64,000 bases of DNA from Clostridia bacterium UC5.1-1E11 (GCA_001305115.1 BCAA01000008.1:1-64000), one strand, 5' to 3'. Counted from the first letter of the stretch, positions 47,249 through 56,848 are shown. Numbers and translations: made by a program. The notes: generated by a model not told the origin, from the sequence alone.

Positions 47249-49534
47249 ATGATGATGTGTTCGAGATGTCATAAGCGCCCGGCTGTCGTGTTTATTTCGC
47301 CCACGGTAAACGCACAGGAGAGCAAGGGGCTTTGCCTGGTTTGTGCCAAGGAACTGGGAATTAAACCGGTGAATGATTTGATGGAAAAAATGGGGATCAC
47401 AGAAGAACAGATGGAGGCAATGGAGTCCGAGTTCAGCAGTCTGATGAACCCAGAGAGCAACAATGAGAACAGCGAAGAAGGTTTTACGCCCGGTGGTGCA
47501 GCGACTTTCCCATTTTTACAAAATATCTTTTCGGATATGGCGAATCCGCAGAAGAGCAGCGGGGAGACGCCGCCCCCTCCGTCTGCGCCAAAGCGTGACA
47601 AGCGCGAAAAGCATAAGACAAAGCGCAAGGCGTTGGATACGTATTGTACCGATTTGACTGCAAAGGCGCGCAAGGGTGAAATTGATAAGATTATTGGAAG
47701 GGATAAGGAGATTTCGCGGGTGGTACAGATTTTGAGCCGCCGCACAAAGAATAATCCCTGTCTGATCGGCGAGCCCGGCGTAGGCAAAACAGCGGTTGCA
47801 GAAGGATTAGCATTGCGAATTGCCTCTGGCGATGTCCCAGCGCGCTTAAAGTCCAAGGAGATTCATCTCCTCGACCTCACTGCGCTGGTGGCAGGGACCC
47901 AGTTCCGAGGCCAGTTTGAAAGCCGCATTAAGAGTTTGGTCGACGAAGTAAAAGCAGAGGGAAACATTATCCTGTTTATTGACGAAGTGCACAACTTGGT
48001 AGGGACTGGGGATGCAGAGGGTTCGATGAATGCGGCAAATATTCTCAAGCCCGCTCTATCCCGCGGTGAAATCCAGGTGATTGGCGCTACAACCTTTGTG
48101 GAATACCGCAAATACATTGAGAAGGACGCGGCCTTAGAGCGCCGCTTCCAGCCTGTAACCATTGCAGAGCCGTCGGTTGATGAAACGGTGGATGTATTGA
48201 TGGGTATTAAATCCTATTATGAGTCGTATCATCGTGTACGCGTGCCGGATACCCTGGTGCGCCGTACGGTGGTCCTTTCAGAGCGTTATATCAACGACCG
48301 TTTCCTTCCCGACAAGGCCATTGATCTGTTGGATGAGGCCTGTGCCTGTGCAGCTCTGCGCAATCTCCCGATGGCCGAATATGACCGTTTGACCGCAGAA
48401 CTGGAAAAGATGCGGCAAGACGAGGACGATATAACGAATGATGGTGGAGAGATCGATTATGAAGCGCTTGCAAAGTTGCGCTATGAGATTTCTCAGGCGG
48501 ATGAAAAAGTGAAGGAACTCGCTCCAGCGGCTTTGGGCGCGGAGGTTGAGGAGGCGGATCTGGCCAAGGTGATCGAGCTTTGGACGGGGATTCCTGCCAG
48601 CCGTATCCAGGAAAATGAGCTTAAAAAGCTTGCTGATCTAGAGAGCGTATTGAACACCAAGATTATCGGCCAGCAGGAAGCGGTTTCCGCAATTGCAGCT
48701 GCGATTCGCCGTAGCCGGGTACAGATCAGCCCTCGCCGCCGGCCTGCGTCCTTTATTTTTGTTGGCCCGACCGGGGTGGGAAAAACCGAATTGGTGAAGG
48801 TGCTCTCTCAGGAACTTTTCGATACCCCAGAGACTTTGATTCGCCTAGATATGTCGGAGTTCATGGAGAAGCATTCGGTGTCCCGGATCATCGGTTCGCC
48901 TCCGGGGTATGTCGGATACGATGAGGCTGGACAGGTGACCGAAAAGGTTCGCCGCCGTCCGTATTCGGTTCTTCTGTTCGATGAAATTGAGAAAGCGCAT
49001 CCGGACGTCATGAATATTCTTTTGCAAATTCTCGACGAGGGCCATATTACGGACGCCCATGGACGCAATGTCAATTTTGAGAATACGGTCATAGTGATGA
49101 CCTCAAACGCCGGCAGTGAGAAAAAGGAAGGGGCGCTCGGCTTTGCGCGCAGTGATGCCGATGTAACGAAGGAAAAGGCAATGAAAGCGCTCTCCGAATT
49201 CCTGCGTCCGGAATTTCTCAGCCGTGTAGATGAAGTGATTGTCTTCCGCCAGCTCACGGTAGAGGATTTTGAGAAGATTGCCGCCCTGATGTTGGATGAA
49301 TATGTACTTTCTCTCAAGGAACGTCATATTCGTTTTGTTTACGATGAAAAGGCTACCGGCTGGTTGGCAAAACATGCTATTGGCGGAAAAAGCGGTGCGC
49401 GCGATCTGCGCAATTTGATTCGGCGTAAGGTGGAGGACCAGATTGCCTCCTTGGTGGTGGAGCACTTCGAACAGCCATTGTTTGGTATTGCATTGACAGC
49501 GGATGAAGAATTGCGGATGGAAACGATGGAATAA
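47249..49534 (+). CDS. clpE: ClpE-type AAA+ ATPase with N-terminal zinc finger
   Basis: Hsp100 unfoldase that feeds ClpP. About 761 residues. The N-terminus has a four-Cys zinc finger (CSRCHK and CLVCAK, about residues 3-35) that separates ClpE from ClpC. It is followed by two AAA+ modules: [13 protein letters not shown] and IDEVHNLVG, then [13 protein letters not shown] and [10 protein letters not shown]. The PPPPSAP linker and a short middle region lie between. Three ATGs in a row (47249, 47252, 47255) precede CSRC; the first is used. No CtsR or CIRCE box was recognised in the short upstream region. Complete in one frame. Confidence 0.9.
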   Translation: MMMCSRCHKRPAVVFISPTVNAQESKGLCLVCAKELGIKPVNDLMEKMGITEEQMEAMESEFSSLMNPESNNENSEEGFTPGGAATFPFLQNIFSDMANPQKSSGETPPPPSAPKRDKREKHKTKRKALDTYCTDLTAKARKGEIDKIIGRDKEISRVVQILSRRTKNNPCLIGEPGVGKTAVAEGLALRIASGDVPARLKSKEIHLLDLTALVAGTQFRGQFESRIKSLVDEVKAEGNIILFIDEVHNLVGTGDAEGSMNAANILKPALSRGEIQVIGATTFVEYRKYIEKDAALERRFQPVTIAEPSVDETVDVLMGIKSYYESYHRVRVPDTLVRRTVVLSERYINDRFLPDKAIDLLDEACACAALRNLPMAEYDRLTAELEKMRQDEDDITNDGGEIDYEALAKLRYEISQADEKVKELAPAALGAEVEEADLAKVIELWTGIPASRIQENELKKLADLESVLNTKIIGQQEAVSAIAAAIRRSRVQISPRRRPASFIFVGPTGVGKTELVKVLSQELFDTPETLIRLDMSEFMEKHSVSRIIGSPPGYVGYDEAGQVTEKVRRRPYSVLLFDEIEKAHPDVMNILLQILDEGHITDAHGRNVNFENTVIVMTSNAGSEKKEGALGFARSDADVTKEKAMKALSEFLRPEFLSRVDEVIVFRQLTVEDFEKIAALMLDEYVLSLKERHIRFVYDEKATGWLAKHAIGGKSGARDLRNLIRRKVEDQIASLVVEHFEQPLFGIALTADEELRMETME

Positions 49535-49607
49535 TAAACGAGTCAACGGAATCTCTTTAACGATAAAGAGCTTGTTTGGCGTTAGCGTATGAACACAGAT
49601 TCAGATT

Positions 49608-49642
49608 CGGCCATATGGGGGCCTCTCGTATGGCCGTTTTTG
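49608..49642 (+). terminator. Terminator after clpE
   Basis: CGGCCATA (49608-49615) pairs with TATGGCCG (49629-49636), followed by TTTTTGG. It separates clpE from the tRNA operon. Confidence 0.7.
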
Positions 49643-49719
49643 GTCGGTATGTAGACCGGCATTCTTACAAGTTAGAGGATATTTTCTTTTCATTTGCCCT
49701 CGAAAATTACTTGAAATTC

Positions 49720-49749
49720 TTGACAAATCCTGCTGGACTGTGCTATACT
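49720..49749 (+). promoter_or_regulatory. Promoter of the tRNA-Gly-Arg-His-Gln cluster
   Basis: TTGACA (49720-49725) and TATACT (49744-49749) are 18 bp apart, about 18 bp before the first tRNA. Confidence 0.75.
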
Positions 49750-49766
49750 TATTTCCGTCGCAAAAT

Positions 49767-49840
49767 GCGAGTGTAGTTCAATGGTAGAACCCCAGCCTTC
49801 CAAGCTGGTCGTGTGGGTTCGATTCCCATCACTCGCTCCA
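49767..49840 (+). tRNA. tRNA-Gly (TCC)
   Basis: GCGAGTG and CACTCGC form the acceptor stem. The anticodon stem CCAGC/GCTGG holds the loop CTTCCAA, giving anticodon TCC. The T loop is GTTCGATTC, and the 3' CCA is encoded. First gene of a tRNA operon. Confidence 0.96.
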
Positions 49841-49847
49841 ATTGCAT

Positions 49848-49924
49848 GCGCCAATAGCTCAGCTGGATAGAGCAACTGCCTTCTAAGCAGTAGGCCAGGG
49901 GTTCGAGTCCCTTTTGGCGCGCCA
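49848..49924 (+). tRNA. tRNA-Arg (TCT)
   Basis: Acceptor stem GCGCCAA/TTGGCGC. The anticodon stem ACTGC/GCAGT holds CTTCTAA, anticodon TCT. T loop GTTCGAGTC, and CCA encoded. Confidence 0.96.
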
Positions 49925-49929
49925 ATATG

Positions 49930-50006
49930 GTGGATGTAGCTTAGTTGGTTAAAGCGCCAGATTGTGGCTCTGGAGATCGTGGGTTCGAGTCCCATCTTCC
50001 ACCCCA
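49930..50006 (+). tRNA. tRNA-His (GTG)
   Basis: The anticodon stem CCAGA/TCTGG holds TTGTGGC, anticodon GTG. T loop GTTCGAGTC, and CCA encoded. A G at 49929 can pair with the discriminator C, as the extra G-1 of tRNA-His requires. One acceptor pair is T-T. Confidence 0.94.
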
Positions 50007-50038
50007 CTTAAAAGTTGCACCTGCGGGTGTTTGCTGAG

Positions 50039-50071
50039 CACGGGACGGACAGGCAGTTCGGTCCCGTGTTG
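50039..50071 (+). terminator. Hairpin between tRNA-His and tRNA-Gln
   Basis: CACGGGAC (50039-50046) pairs with GTCCCGTG (50061-50068), then TTGTT. It may be a weak terminator or a processing signal inside the tRNA operon. Confidence 0.45.
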
Positions 50072-50079
50072 TTATATAC

Positions 50080-50155
50080 TGGGTTGTAGCCAAGGGGTAA
50101 GGCAACGGACTTTGACTCCGTCATTCCGCGCGTTCGAATCGCGCCAGCCCAGCCA
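50080..50155 (+). tRNA. tRNA-Gln (TTG)
   Basis: Acceptor stem TGGGTTG with CAGCCCA. The anticodon stem ACGGA/TCCGT holds CTTTGAC, anticodon TTG. T loop CGTTCGAATCG, and CCA encoded. Confidence 0.95.
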
Positions 50156-50157
50156 CG

Positions 50158-50191
50158 CCTGCGATGAGCAATTGCTCATCGCAGGTTTTTT
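50158..50191 (+). terminator. Terminator of the tRNA cluster
   Basis: CCTGCGATGAGCAA (50158-50171) is followed directly by its perfect inverse TTGCTCATCGCAGG (50172-50185) and six T. A textbook intrinsic terminator. Confidence 0.9.
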
Positions 50192-50310
50192 GTTATATTG
50201 TTGATATAGGGTAGAAGAAAAAATCGCCCTCTTCTATGGAAGAATTCATTGGATAACGGTTGTGGTTCTGTGCTACACTATACGCGTCGCTAAGAGTGGA
50301 GAACTTTTGA

Positions 50311-50841
50311 ATGAAGGTGAACCGGATGAAATTGTTGATGAGCGATCGACCTTTGCCTTTTGTGACCTTTTCAGATGAAGCGTATCGTTATGTGGATTTG
50401 AGCAGCTTAAAGATTTCCAACTGTGTAGGATGTTTTGGCTGTTGGGTGAAAACACCGGGCAAATGTGTGATCCGGGATGATGCGGCAAAGGTCTATCCCT
50501 TAATTGCCAAGAGTGAATCTGTCATCTATGTGACACATGTTAAATATGGTTCTTATGATACGGTCATGAAAACCATGTTGGAACGTGCAATACCGATTCA
50601 GCAGGCTTTCATTCGGTTGTATCATGGCGAGACCCATCATATTCAGAGGGCTGTAAAGGAAAAAGAAGCGGTCATTGTGGCGTATGGCGATGTTTCCGAA
50701 GAAGAGAAAGCATTATTCAGGCGGCTGGTTGAACGAAACGCCAATAATATGCTATTTCGTTCGCACCAGATTCGCTTTGTCGCGGAAACAGAGCTGGAAA
50801 CCGCAGTGAAAAAGGAGGTGGCGGTATGGGACGCTTGCTGA
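50311..50841 (+). CDS. Flavodoxin-fold NAD(P)H-dependent reductase with Cys cluster
   Basis: 176 residues. KISNCVGCFGCWVKTPGKCVIRDD contains four Cys spaced as in iron-sulfur flavoproteins (about residues 37-58), followed by SESVIYVTHVKYGSYDTVMKTMLER, which matches an FMN-binding loop. The usual N-terminal GSPR loop is missing or altered. An in-frame ATG at 50326 with AAGGTG eight bases upstream is an alternative start. It overlaps the next flavodoxin-type gene by 16 nt, so both are probably made together. Confidence 0.72.
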   Translation: MKVNRMKLLMSDRPLPFVTFSDEAYRYVDLSSLKISNCVGCFGCWVKTPGKCVIRDDAAKVYPLIAKSESVIYVTHVKYGSYDTVMKTMLERAIPIQQAFIRLYHGETHHIQRAVKEKEAVIVAYGDVSEEEKALFRRLVERNANNMLFRSHQIRFVAETELETAVKKEVAVWDAC

Positions 50842-51439
50842 TTGTAAATGGAAGTCCCCGGGTGCCGCATTCCCATTCCAAACAGATCGCGGAGCTGTTC
50901 CAGACTTTTTGGGGTGGGGAGGTCTCCAAATACAATGTGACAGCCAAAAAACATGCGGGAATCTGTGAGCAGATTGGAACCTATACAGATCTACTCTTTG
51001 TATTTCCTTTGTATGTGGATGGGTTGCCTGTAACACTGATGCATTTTTTGAAGGAAATGGAAAATCATCCTGTTTCGCCCAAACCGGTTGTACATCTGAT
51101 TATCAACTGTGGTTTCCTGGAACCCGAACAAAACCGGGTTGCATGCGACATGGTGCATTTATTCTGTAAACAGAATGGATACCCTTTTGGGTCTTCTCTT
51201 TGGATTGGAAGTGGAGAAGCAATTTTGGAAACACCATTTGCTTATTTTGTGAAACGGAAACTCAAAAAAATGGCCACAAGTATAACGACAGGCAAGCCTG
51301 TGCAACAGATGGTCACTATGCCGTTGCCGAAGAGGGCCTTTCTAAAGGAATCGACGAAGTATTGGATTCGATACGGTGAAAAAACGGGGTTACCAAGCAA
51401 CAGATGGAAACGATGGAAATCGAATCAGTCGGCATTTGA
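50826..51439 (+). CDS. Flavodoxin-fold NAD(P)H-dependent oxidoreductase (one apparent frameshift)
   Basis: The N-terminus LLIVNGSPRVPHS is the FMN phosphate loop of the NADPH-dependent FMN reductase family, followed by YTDLLFVFPLYVDGLPVTLMHFLK, a typical FMN loop. The frame changes in the A6 run at 51380-51385. Adding one A gives EKNGVTKQQMETMEIESVGI and a natural stop at 51439, instead of a long odd tail to 51482. About 205 residues. The nitroreductase gene follows after about 90 bp. Confidence 0.75.
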
Positions 51440-51532
51440 GAAAAGCCTGGTCCATTCGTTTGAAAAGTGTGGTATGATATAAGAAACTTACCCCATAAGG
51501 GATCAAAGCACGAGGATAAGGAGGTTTTTTCG

Positions 51533-52057
51533 ATGGATTTGCTGGAAGTAATGCAGAAGCGGCGCAGTGTAAGGGCTTATACAGATCAATCCATTCCAAT
51601 GGATACGTTGGAAAAGGTGATTCAAGCGGGCTTGCTTTCCGCATCCAGCCGTTCCATTCGTCCGTGGGAACTGCTGGTTGTCCGAGAGAAAAAGACATTA
51701 GATGCGATGTCGCAGTGCCGGATTGGTTCCGCAAAGATGCTGAAACAGGCGAGTTGTGCGATTGTTGTATTGGCCGACGAAAAAAAGTCGGATGTATGGG
51801 TGGAGGACTGCTCCATTGTCATGGCGAATATGCACCTGATGGCGAATTCCCTGGGGATTGGCAGCTGTTGGATTCAGGGAAGACTGCGGGAAGCCCTGGA
51901 TGGAAGGAGCACAGAGGACTATCTGAGAAGCTTATTACATTTTCCGTCTCATATGCGTTTAGAGGCCGTTTTATCCATGGGAATGCCGGCGGAATATCCG
52001 GAACCATATACGATCGAATCGCTTCCCAATGAAAAGGTTCATTGGGACATATTTTGA
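51533..52057 (+). CDS. Nitroreductase-family FMN oxidoreductase
   Basis: 174 residues from ATG 51533 behind AAGGAGG. The LLEVMQKRRSVRAYTDQSI start, the SASSRSIRPWELLVV segment and a late GIGSCWIQGR match small nitroreductases that bind FMN as dimers. Physiological substrates are unknown. Third redox flavoprotein in a row, suggesting shared use in flavin-linked reduction under anaerobic or stress conditions. Confidence 0.88.
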   Translation: MDLLEVMQKRRSVRAYTDQSIPMDTLEKVIQAGLLSASSRSIRPWELLVVREKKTLDAMSQCRIGSAKMLKQASCAIVVLADEKKSDVWVEDCSIVMANMHLMANSLGIGSCWIQGRLREALDGRSTEDYLRSLLHFPSHMRLEAVLSMGMPAEYPEPYTIESLPNEKVHWDIF

Positions 52058-52237
52058 TAGACTTTCCGCGATGGTTGTGCGGTATGGGGTCTACAGAAAT
52101 GGAAGAGAAAATGAATGTGTGGCATTAAAACCCTATTTAGATGTTTGGAAAACCGCGTACAGTTGCCTCGTGCGCAGTTTTCCGAGAGAATCTGTCGGCT
52201 GATTTTGGCAGATGTATCAAAGAAAGTAGAATTTTTG

Positions 52238-52266
52238 TTGACATTTGCTTGATGTGCTGTTATAAT
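52238..52266 (+). promoter_or_regulatory. Consensus promoter of tRNA-Lys
   Basis: TTGACA (52238-52243), a 17-bp spacer and TATAAT (52261-52266): a perfect sigma-A promoter 15 bp ahead of the tRNA. Confidence 0.88.
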
Positions 52267-52281
52267 AATTAAGCTGCATAT

Positions 52282-52357
52282 GAATCATTAGCTCAGCTGG
52301 CAGAGCACCTGACTTTTAATCAGGGTGTCCGGGGTTCGAATCCCCGATGGTTCACCA
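52282..52357 (+). tRNA. tRNA-Lys (TTT)
   Basis: Acceptor stem GAATCAT/ATGGTTC with one G-T pair. The anticodon stem CCTGA/TCAGG holds CTTTTAA, anticodon TTT. T loop GTTCGAATC, and CCA encoded. It has its own promoter and terminator. Confidence 0.96.
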
Positions 52358-52389
52358 AAAAAGGGACATCCATTTGGATGTCCCTTTTT
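52357..52389 (+). terminator. Terminator after tRNA-Lys
   Basis: AAAAAAGGGACATCC pairs with GGATGTCCCTTTTT across about five bases. It directly follows the tRNA CCA. Confidence 0.85.
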
Positions 52390-52443
52390 GTATACAATGT
52401 TCATCGTTGATAATTATGTTGAGAAGAATCTGGCGGTGATGAT

Positions 52444-52704
52444 ATGGAGCGATTTCTATCCATCCTAAAATTGTGTGACGCTCCGGAATGGGCATGGTCC
52501 GCAGCGAATTGGTTCCATACAAAATGGGGTATCCCAGTAGAGGAATACGATAAAAGCATCGCGGAATCCATACAGAATCCGAGAAAGATCCCTCAGTGGT
52601 ATCTGGTTTGTGATAGCCGGCAGCAGATTGTGGCGGGGTGTGGAATGATTGCCAATGATTTTCATAGGCGGACCGACCTGTTTCCCAATGTGTGTGCCCG
52701 GTAT
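52444..52704 (+). pseudogene. GNAT acetyltransferase, 5' half, split by the mobile element
   Basis: 87 codons of a GNAT-family N-acetyltransferase: MERFLSILKLCDAPEWAWS, then VAGCGMIANDFHRR (strand 4) and a final LFPNVCA, after which the family would continue with LYVE and the acetyl-CoA loop. Those parts lie instead at 60782-61004. Joining 52707 to 60779 (the CAC/GTG edges) keeps one reading frame. The host gene is therefore disrupted by the element. The short ORF that continues to 52758 is element sequence. Confidence 0.82.
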
Positions 52705-52720
52705 CACATAGTTAAAGATA
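52705..52720 (+). repeat. Left terminal inverted repeat of the element
   Basis: CACATAGTTAAAGATA. It matches the reverse complement of the right end at 14 of 16 positions. The GNAT frame runs directly into it. Confidence 0.75.
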
Positions 52721-52730
52721 TTGGTATCAT

Positions 52731-54351
52731 TCAATCAATTTTGCCGATAAAGCGGTAGAAGATTTCTACCTCCTGTTCCCGGCTTCCGTCCTCACCTTTG
52801 ACCGCTTCATGGACAACGATTTTTTCAATCAGCGTATTCAAAAGTTCGGCGGTCAGTTCTGTTGGATTGACGCACTCTTTCATCAAGGCAATCCATTTTT
52901 CTGCGTCTGCGGCGTTCTGGCTTTCAGTGGCGATAGCGGATTGAAGCTGTTCAATCTTTGTGTCCAGTTCAGCTGTTCGCTTTGGTACTTCCCGGACAAC
53001 ATAGAGAAGTTGTATTCCGTGATACACCCCGCCGCCCAGTCCTCATACATCCGGGCAAACAGGGTATCGACTTCGGCTTTCCGCTTCTCTGCCTTTTTCA
53101 GTTCGGCGGCCTGCTTCTTTCTTGCGGCGGCCTGTCCCTTATCAGTGGCATTTAACAGCCGCTTCAAAAGCCGTTCTTCATCATGCTGTACCAGCCCCGA
53201 CCAGTATTGCAGACGGGAGAGGACATAGGCGTAAAGCACATCATAGCGGATATAGTGCATGGAGCATTGGCGTGTGCCCTGTCCGTACTTGCTACAATGA
53301 TAATGGCCGTAAGGCTTGCTGTTCTGCCTGTTCTCCCCATAGGACAGCGACCAGCCGCAATCCGCACATTTTACCAATCCGGAAAAATCTGTGTTGTACC
53401 GTCCTTGCATTTTCTGCGGCGGTTTGCTATCTGCTCCTGTACCTGCCGGAAAACCTGCTCACTGATAATCGGCTCCTGCGTGTTCTCCACCCGCACCCAT
53501 TCACTTTGGGGCTTGCGTACCCTCCGTTTGTTCTTAAAGGAAATGTTCGTTTCCCGGTAGTGGATGGTATGGCCGATATAGGTTTCATCTTTCATAATGC
53601 TCTTGACCTGGGCTATCGTCCATGCGTAGCTTTTTTCCTCCGGCGCACCCGCATAGATGTTTGCAAAAGTCCCGTCACGCTGAAAGTTGATAAATCCCGG
53701 CGTAGGAACCTTTTCCTCAATCAGTATTCTTGTGATACTGGCCGCCCCTCTGCCATGAATAGCAAGGTCAAAAATCTTCTCCACTATCCAGCGGGTTTCC
53801 TCGTCGATTATCAGCTTGTTTTTGATTTCCGGGTGTTTCCTGTACCCGATAGGAGCATAGGCGCCGATACGCTGTCCTGTGGCAAACTTCGCTTTGAAAG
53901 CGGCCTTTACCTTGCGGCTCGTATCTTTCGCAAACCATTCATTGAACAGGTTTTTGAATGGGACAAAATCGGAAAGCCCTTTTTCTGTGTCCTCATTCTC
54001 CGCAACGGCGATGTAGCGCACCCGTTTTTCCGGGAACAGAAATTCCAGATAGTAGTCCATCATCACATGTTCCCGCCCGAAACGGGAAAGGTCTTTCGTG
54101 ACAATGCAGTTTACTTTTCCGGCTTCCACATCGTCCATCATGCGCTGAAAATCCGGGCGTTCAAAGTTCGTCCCCGACCAGCCATCGTCCACATACTCAC
54201 CGACTACATGAAGCCCCTGTTCCTTTGCGTACTGTTGCAGGATTGTCCGCTGTGTTTCAATGCTTACGCTGTCACCATAGTTTTCATCGTCCCGGCTCAA
54301 TCTCATATAAAGCGCCGTGTTGTAAATCGTAGTATTGTAAGGTTGTTTCAC
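52731..54351 (-). CDS. tnpX: Large serine recombinase, TnpX-type (two apparent frameshifts)
   Basis: Excises and inserts the element. The N-terminal resolvase domain shows the nucleophilic Ser in LYMRLSRDDEN, and DGWSGTNFERPDFQRMM. A recombinase domain (GYRKHPEIKNKLIIDEETRW) and a zinc-ribbon domain (LVKCADCGWSLSYG and the later Cys residues) follow. Then come a coiled coil (KKQAAELKKAEKRKAE) and a DUF4368-like end (EIFYRFIGKID). Frame changes near 53400 and near 52975 each need one added base. About 540 residues when repaired. The 3' end lies 11 bp inside the left inverted repeat. Confidence 0.9.
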
Positions 54352-54451
54352 CGTTAAAAATCCTCCTTCTAAAGAAACAACCCACGCTTACAATACTTTT
54401 GCTCTATGGCAATTATATCATAAGCGTGGGCGTGCTATCAATGATGGGCTA

Positions 54452-54646
54452 TCAGGTTGAAGCGGCTTTTTCTGCGGTGTGCCGCACCACATCTACAATC
54501 AGATCACCGAGGGGCTTCCCGCCTGCGGCGAAGTGTTCGGAGATTTTTATACGGTTGTTCCCACATACAAAATACTGCGTGCCGTTCTCTGCTTGTATGA
54601 CCTGCCCTGTCCGGGGTGTAAAAGTATCGCTTTCGCTTTTTGCCAT
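54452..54646 (-). CDS. tnpW: TnpW-family transposon protein
   Basis: 64 residues from ATG 54646, behind GGAGGACACTGG. It contains TPRTGQVIQAENGTQYFVCGNN and a C-terminal DVVRHTAEK, matching small TnpW-type proteins of Tn4451-like elements. Its role is not known; the position between tnpX and the relaxase is conserved in spirit. A longer start at 54688 lacks a ribosome site. Confidence 0.72.
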   Translation of the reverse strand: MAKSESDTFTPRTGQVIQAENGTQYFVCGNNRIKISEHFAAGGKPLGDLIVDVVRHTAEKAAST

Positions 54647-54718
54647 CCAGTGTCCTCCATATTCAGTTTTCAAGGTACAATGCCGCACAAGGGCGGCGAA
54701 ATTTTCTGCTTATATCTA

Positions 54719-55663
54719 TCACCTTTCCTTTACCGTGTGCCGCTGCTGCCGTTTCAGTTCCGCCAGTATATCCGGCGGGATACGGTTAACCAGCCGCTGT
54801 AAATTGTCCAGTTCGCTTTCCAGCTTTGCCCGTTCCATCGTATCTTTCATCTTGCCTTTTTCGCTGGCTTTGGCTCTGGCTTCCAGTTTTTCATTTTCTG
54901 CCAAAAGGTCGTTTATCGTGACCTTGTATTTTTTGAGCTGCCCGGAGAAGTTCTCCATCTGCGGAAACCACTTTTTCAGCAGGGAGAGGGCTTCCTCTTT
55001 TTTCTTTCCGGCGTTCAGCGGGTTAATGCCGTCCAGCGTGGCTTCAATGGCTCTGGCCTGCCGGGAGAGGGAAACTGCCTGTTTGAAAAGCCGGGTGGGG
55101 ATATGCTTCCGGCCTGTCTTGCTGGCGCTTTCCCCACGCTCCAAGTCGGGATATTTCTCCACCATGTAGGCGTGAAAATCGTCCTGCCACTTCGTCAGGT
55201 TTGCCCGGTTGCCGATAATCTCCTTTGCACACAGGCGGTTGTCCTTTGTCAGCGGAACAAAGGTCAAATGCAGGTGGGGCGTTTTCTCGTCCATGTGTAC
55301 CACCGCCGACACGATATTTTCCCGTCCTACCCGGCCAATGAGGAAGTCCGCCGCCCGCTGGAAAAACGCCTGTATCTCCTTTGGGGATTTCTCCTTAAAA
55401 AACTCCGGGCTGGCGGTTATCAGCGTATCGACAAACCGTGTGCTGTCCTTGCGGGTTCGGCACCCGGCCTGCTCAATCCGGCTCTGAATGAAGTGGTAAT
55501 AGCGTCCCTCCGGCTTGACGATATGGAAGTTGTATTTGCTCCGGCTTGTGTCAATGTCGGGATTGCTGGCATACTGTTCTTTCTGTCTTTCGTGATGGGC
55601 TTCCAGCGGCCTTGCCGGGTTGCCCTTGTGCTTCTCAAACCGTAAAATTGCGTGTTGTGCCAT
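54719..55663 (-). CDS. MobV-family relaxase (TnpZ-like mobilization protein)
   Basis: 314 residues. The Mob_Pre domain shows the His cluster VVHMDEKTPHLHLTFVPL (about residues 125-142) used for metal and nicking, and a basic C-terminal half rich in coiled-coil heptads (LAENEKLEARAKASEKGKM). It should nick at oriT, upstream, and pilot the strand during conjugal mobilization. It resembles TnpZ of Tn4451. GGAG precedes the ATG. Confidence 0.88.
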   Translation of the reverse strand: MAQHAILRFEKHKGNPARPLEAHHERQKEQYASNPDIDTSRSKYNFHIVKPEGRYYHFIQSRIEQAGCRTRKDSTRFVDTLITASPEFFKEKSPKEIQAFFQRAADFLIGRVGRENIVSAVVHMDEKTPHLHLTFVPLTKDNRLCAKEIIGNRANLTKWQDDFHAYMVEKYPDLERGESASKTGRKHIPTRLFKQAVSLSRQARAIEATLDGINPLNAGKKKEEALSLLKKWFPQMENFSGQLKKYKVTINDLLAENEKLEARAKASEKGKMKDTMERAKLESELDNLQRLVNRIPPDILAELKRQQRHTVKER

Positions 55664-55685
55664 TCTGCTCCTTTCCCCATTCCTT

Positions 55686-55738
55686 TCCTATCCGGGGTTT
55701 TCCACAGGGAAATCCCGCAGAAAATAGCTCGGATAGGA
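55686..55738 (-). promoter_or_regulatory. Candidate oriT next to the relaxase gene
   Basis: A 9-bp inverted repeat TCCTATCCG (55686-55694) and CGGATAGGA (55730-55738) lies just ahead of the relaxase start, the usual place for a MobV origin of transfer. A second hairpin CCGTAC/GTACGG is at 55823-55841. The nick site cannot be placed from sequence. Confidence 0.4.
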
Positions 55739-55844
55739 TTGGAATGGATAGAATATAAATCAATCTTTTTATCTTTGTATTTCTATATACCGTCCGGTTT
55801 TCGTACGTCTCAGGAGTGATTTCCGTACTTAATGGGTACGGTTT

Positions 55845-56240
55845 TCAGTCCTCCGGTGTACCAGAACGGGATTTCTTAAAGTCGGTGTTTGGAACCGCTT
55901 CATAGGATTTTGGAAAAATGCGGTTGGGTTTTCCACAGCCCTGCTTCTGGATCTCCACCAGTCCGGCGTATTGCAGTTCCCGCAGGGTATTCACCGCTTT
56001 CTGCCGCCCACAATGGAGCAGGTCAACCACCTCGCAGATGGGATAGTACAGATAAATCCGTCCGCAGTCATCCGCCCACCCATTCTTGCGGGATAACTCT
56101 GTCCGGCGCAGGATAAAGGCGTACAGAACCTTTGCCTCGTTAGACAGGGCCTTGAATGTGGGGGCTTCAAAGAGAAAATTCGGGAGCCGGGTGAAGCTGA
56201 ACGCCTTTTCCGGCTGATGAATGTAAATGGTGTTTGTCAT
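55845..56240 (-). CDS. Replication initiator A N-terminal (RepA-N) protein
   Basis: 131 residues. KAFSFTRLPNFLFEAPTFKALSNEAKVLYAFILRR is a RepA_N signature and LYYPICEVVDLLHCGRQKAVNTL is a helix-turn-helix-like segment. RepA-N proteins start replication of plasmids and of excised elements. The C-terminal half found in plasmid versions is missing, so it may be a reduced initiator. The start lies in a region without a good ribosome site. Confidence 0.8.
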   Translation of the reverse strand: MTNTIYIHQPEKAFSFTRLPNFLFEAPTFKALSNEAKVLYAFILRRTELSRKNGWADDCGRIYLYYPICEVVDLLHCGRQKAVNTLRELQYAGLVEIQKQGCGKPNRIFPKSYEAVPNTDFKKSRSGTPED

Positions 56241-56351
56241 ATCGTGTTTTGTGGACGGTTAGAAGCCCGTTTTCCGGGGCGGGCGATACTTTATACCACC
56301 TGCCCCGGTTTGGGGCTTGCGGAGCCTGATAAATCAAGGCTTTCTTCGCTC

Positions 56352-56765
56352 CTAACTGTCCACAGCAGACCTCCTTTTCCGTTCACTTTCTGTTTTCTGC
56401 CGCCTGTGAACTCTGGCGGCACAGCCGGGGCAGTATTTAGCCCGGTTGGATTTAGGGACGAACACGCTGCCGCAGACCGCACAGCGTTTCAAGTCCTTAT
56501 CCCGGAAAATCTCCGCTTCCAGCGTCCCGTACAGCGGCAAAACCGCCCATCGGAACCACTTGCAGCAGACCGAGAAAGAAACCGTCTGCGGGCAGGTGCA
56601 GGTGTCCCCATCGTCAAGAACAACGCAGTTGCCGTCCTCAAAGCAACAGCACTCCCGGCGTATCAGGCTGGCCGCCTGTTTCCTCTGCGCCGGTGTCATG
56701 CGGTAAAGGGAACCGTTCGGCCTGCGTTCCAGTGGCGGCAAGTCTTTATAGGGGTTATCTCTCAT
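56352..56765 (-). CDS. Cysteine-rich VLP-domain protein
   Basis: 137 residues with many Cys: RRECCCFEDGNCVVLDDGD, CTCPQTVSFSVCCKWF and a zinc-ribbon-like end CAVCGSVFVPKSNRAKYCPGC. This is the Cys-rich VLP type common in clostridial mobile elements; its role is unknown, though DNA binding is likely from the ribbon. Start at 56765 is chosen because GGAGGGAACGC lies directly upstream; a longer frame to 56822 is open. Confidence 0.72.
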   Translation of the reverse strand: MRDNPYKDLPPLERRPNGSLYRMTPAQRKQAASLIRRECCCFEDGNCVVLDDGDTCTCPQTVSFSVCCKWFRWAVLPLYGTLEAEIFRDKDLKRCAVCGSVFVPKSNRAKYCPGCAARVHRRQKTESERKRRSAVDS

Positions 56766-56848
56766 GCGTTCCCTCCATTTTGCTTTCCGTTGCCGTTCCT
56801 CCGAAAAGGTTTCCTGCCCCATTCCTGCGGCGTGTTCCCAACATGGGG

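Noticed and set aside
53122..54357. Long plus-strand frame (over 400 codons) opposite the recombinase gene
   Set aside because: It is the shadow of the minus-strand serine recombinase, whose catalytic and zinc-ribbon motifs are clear.
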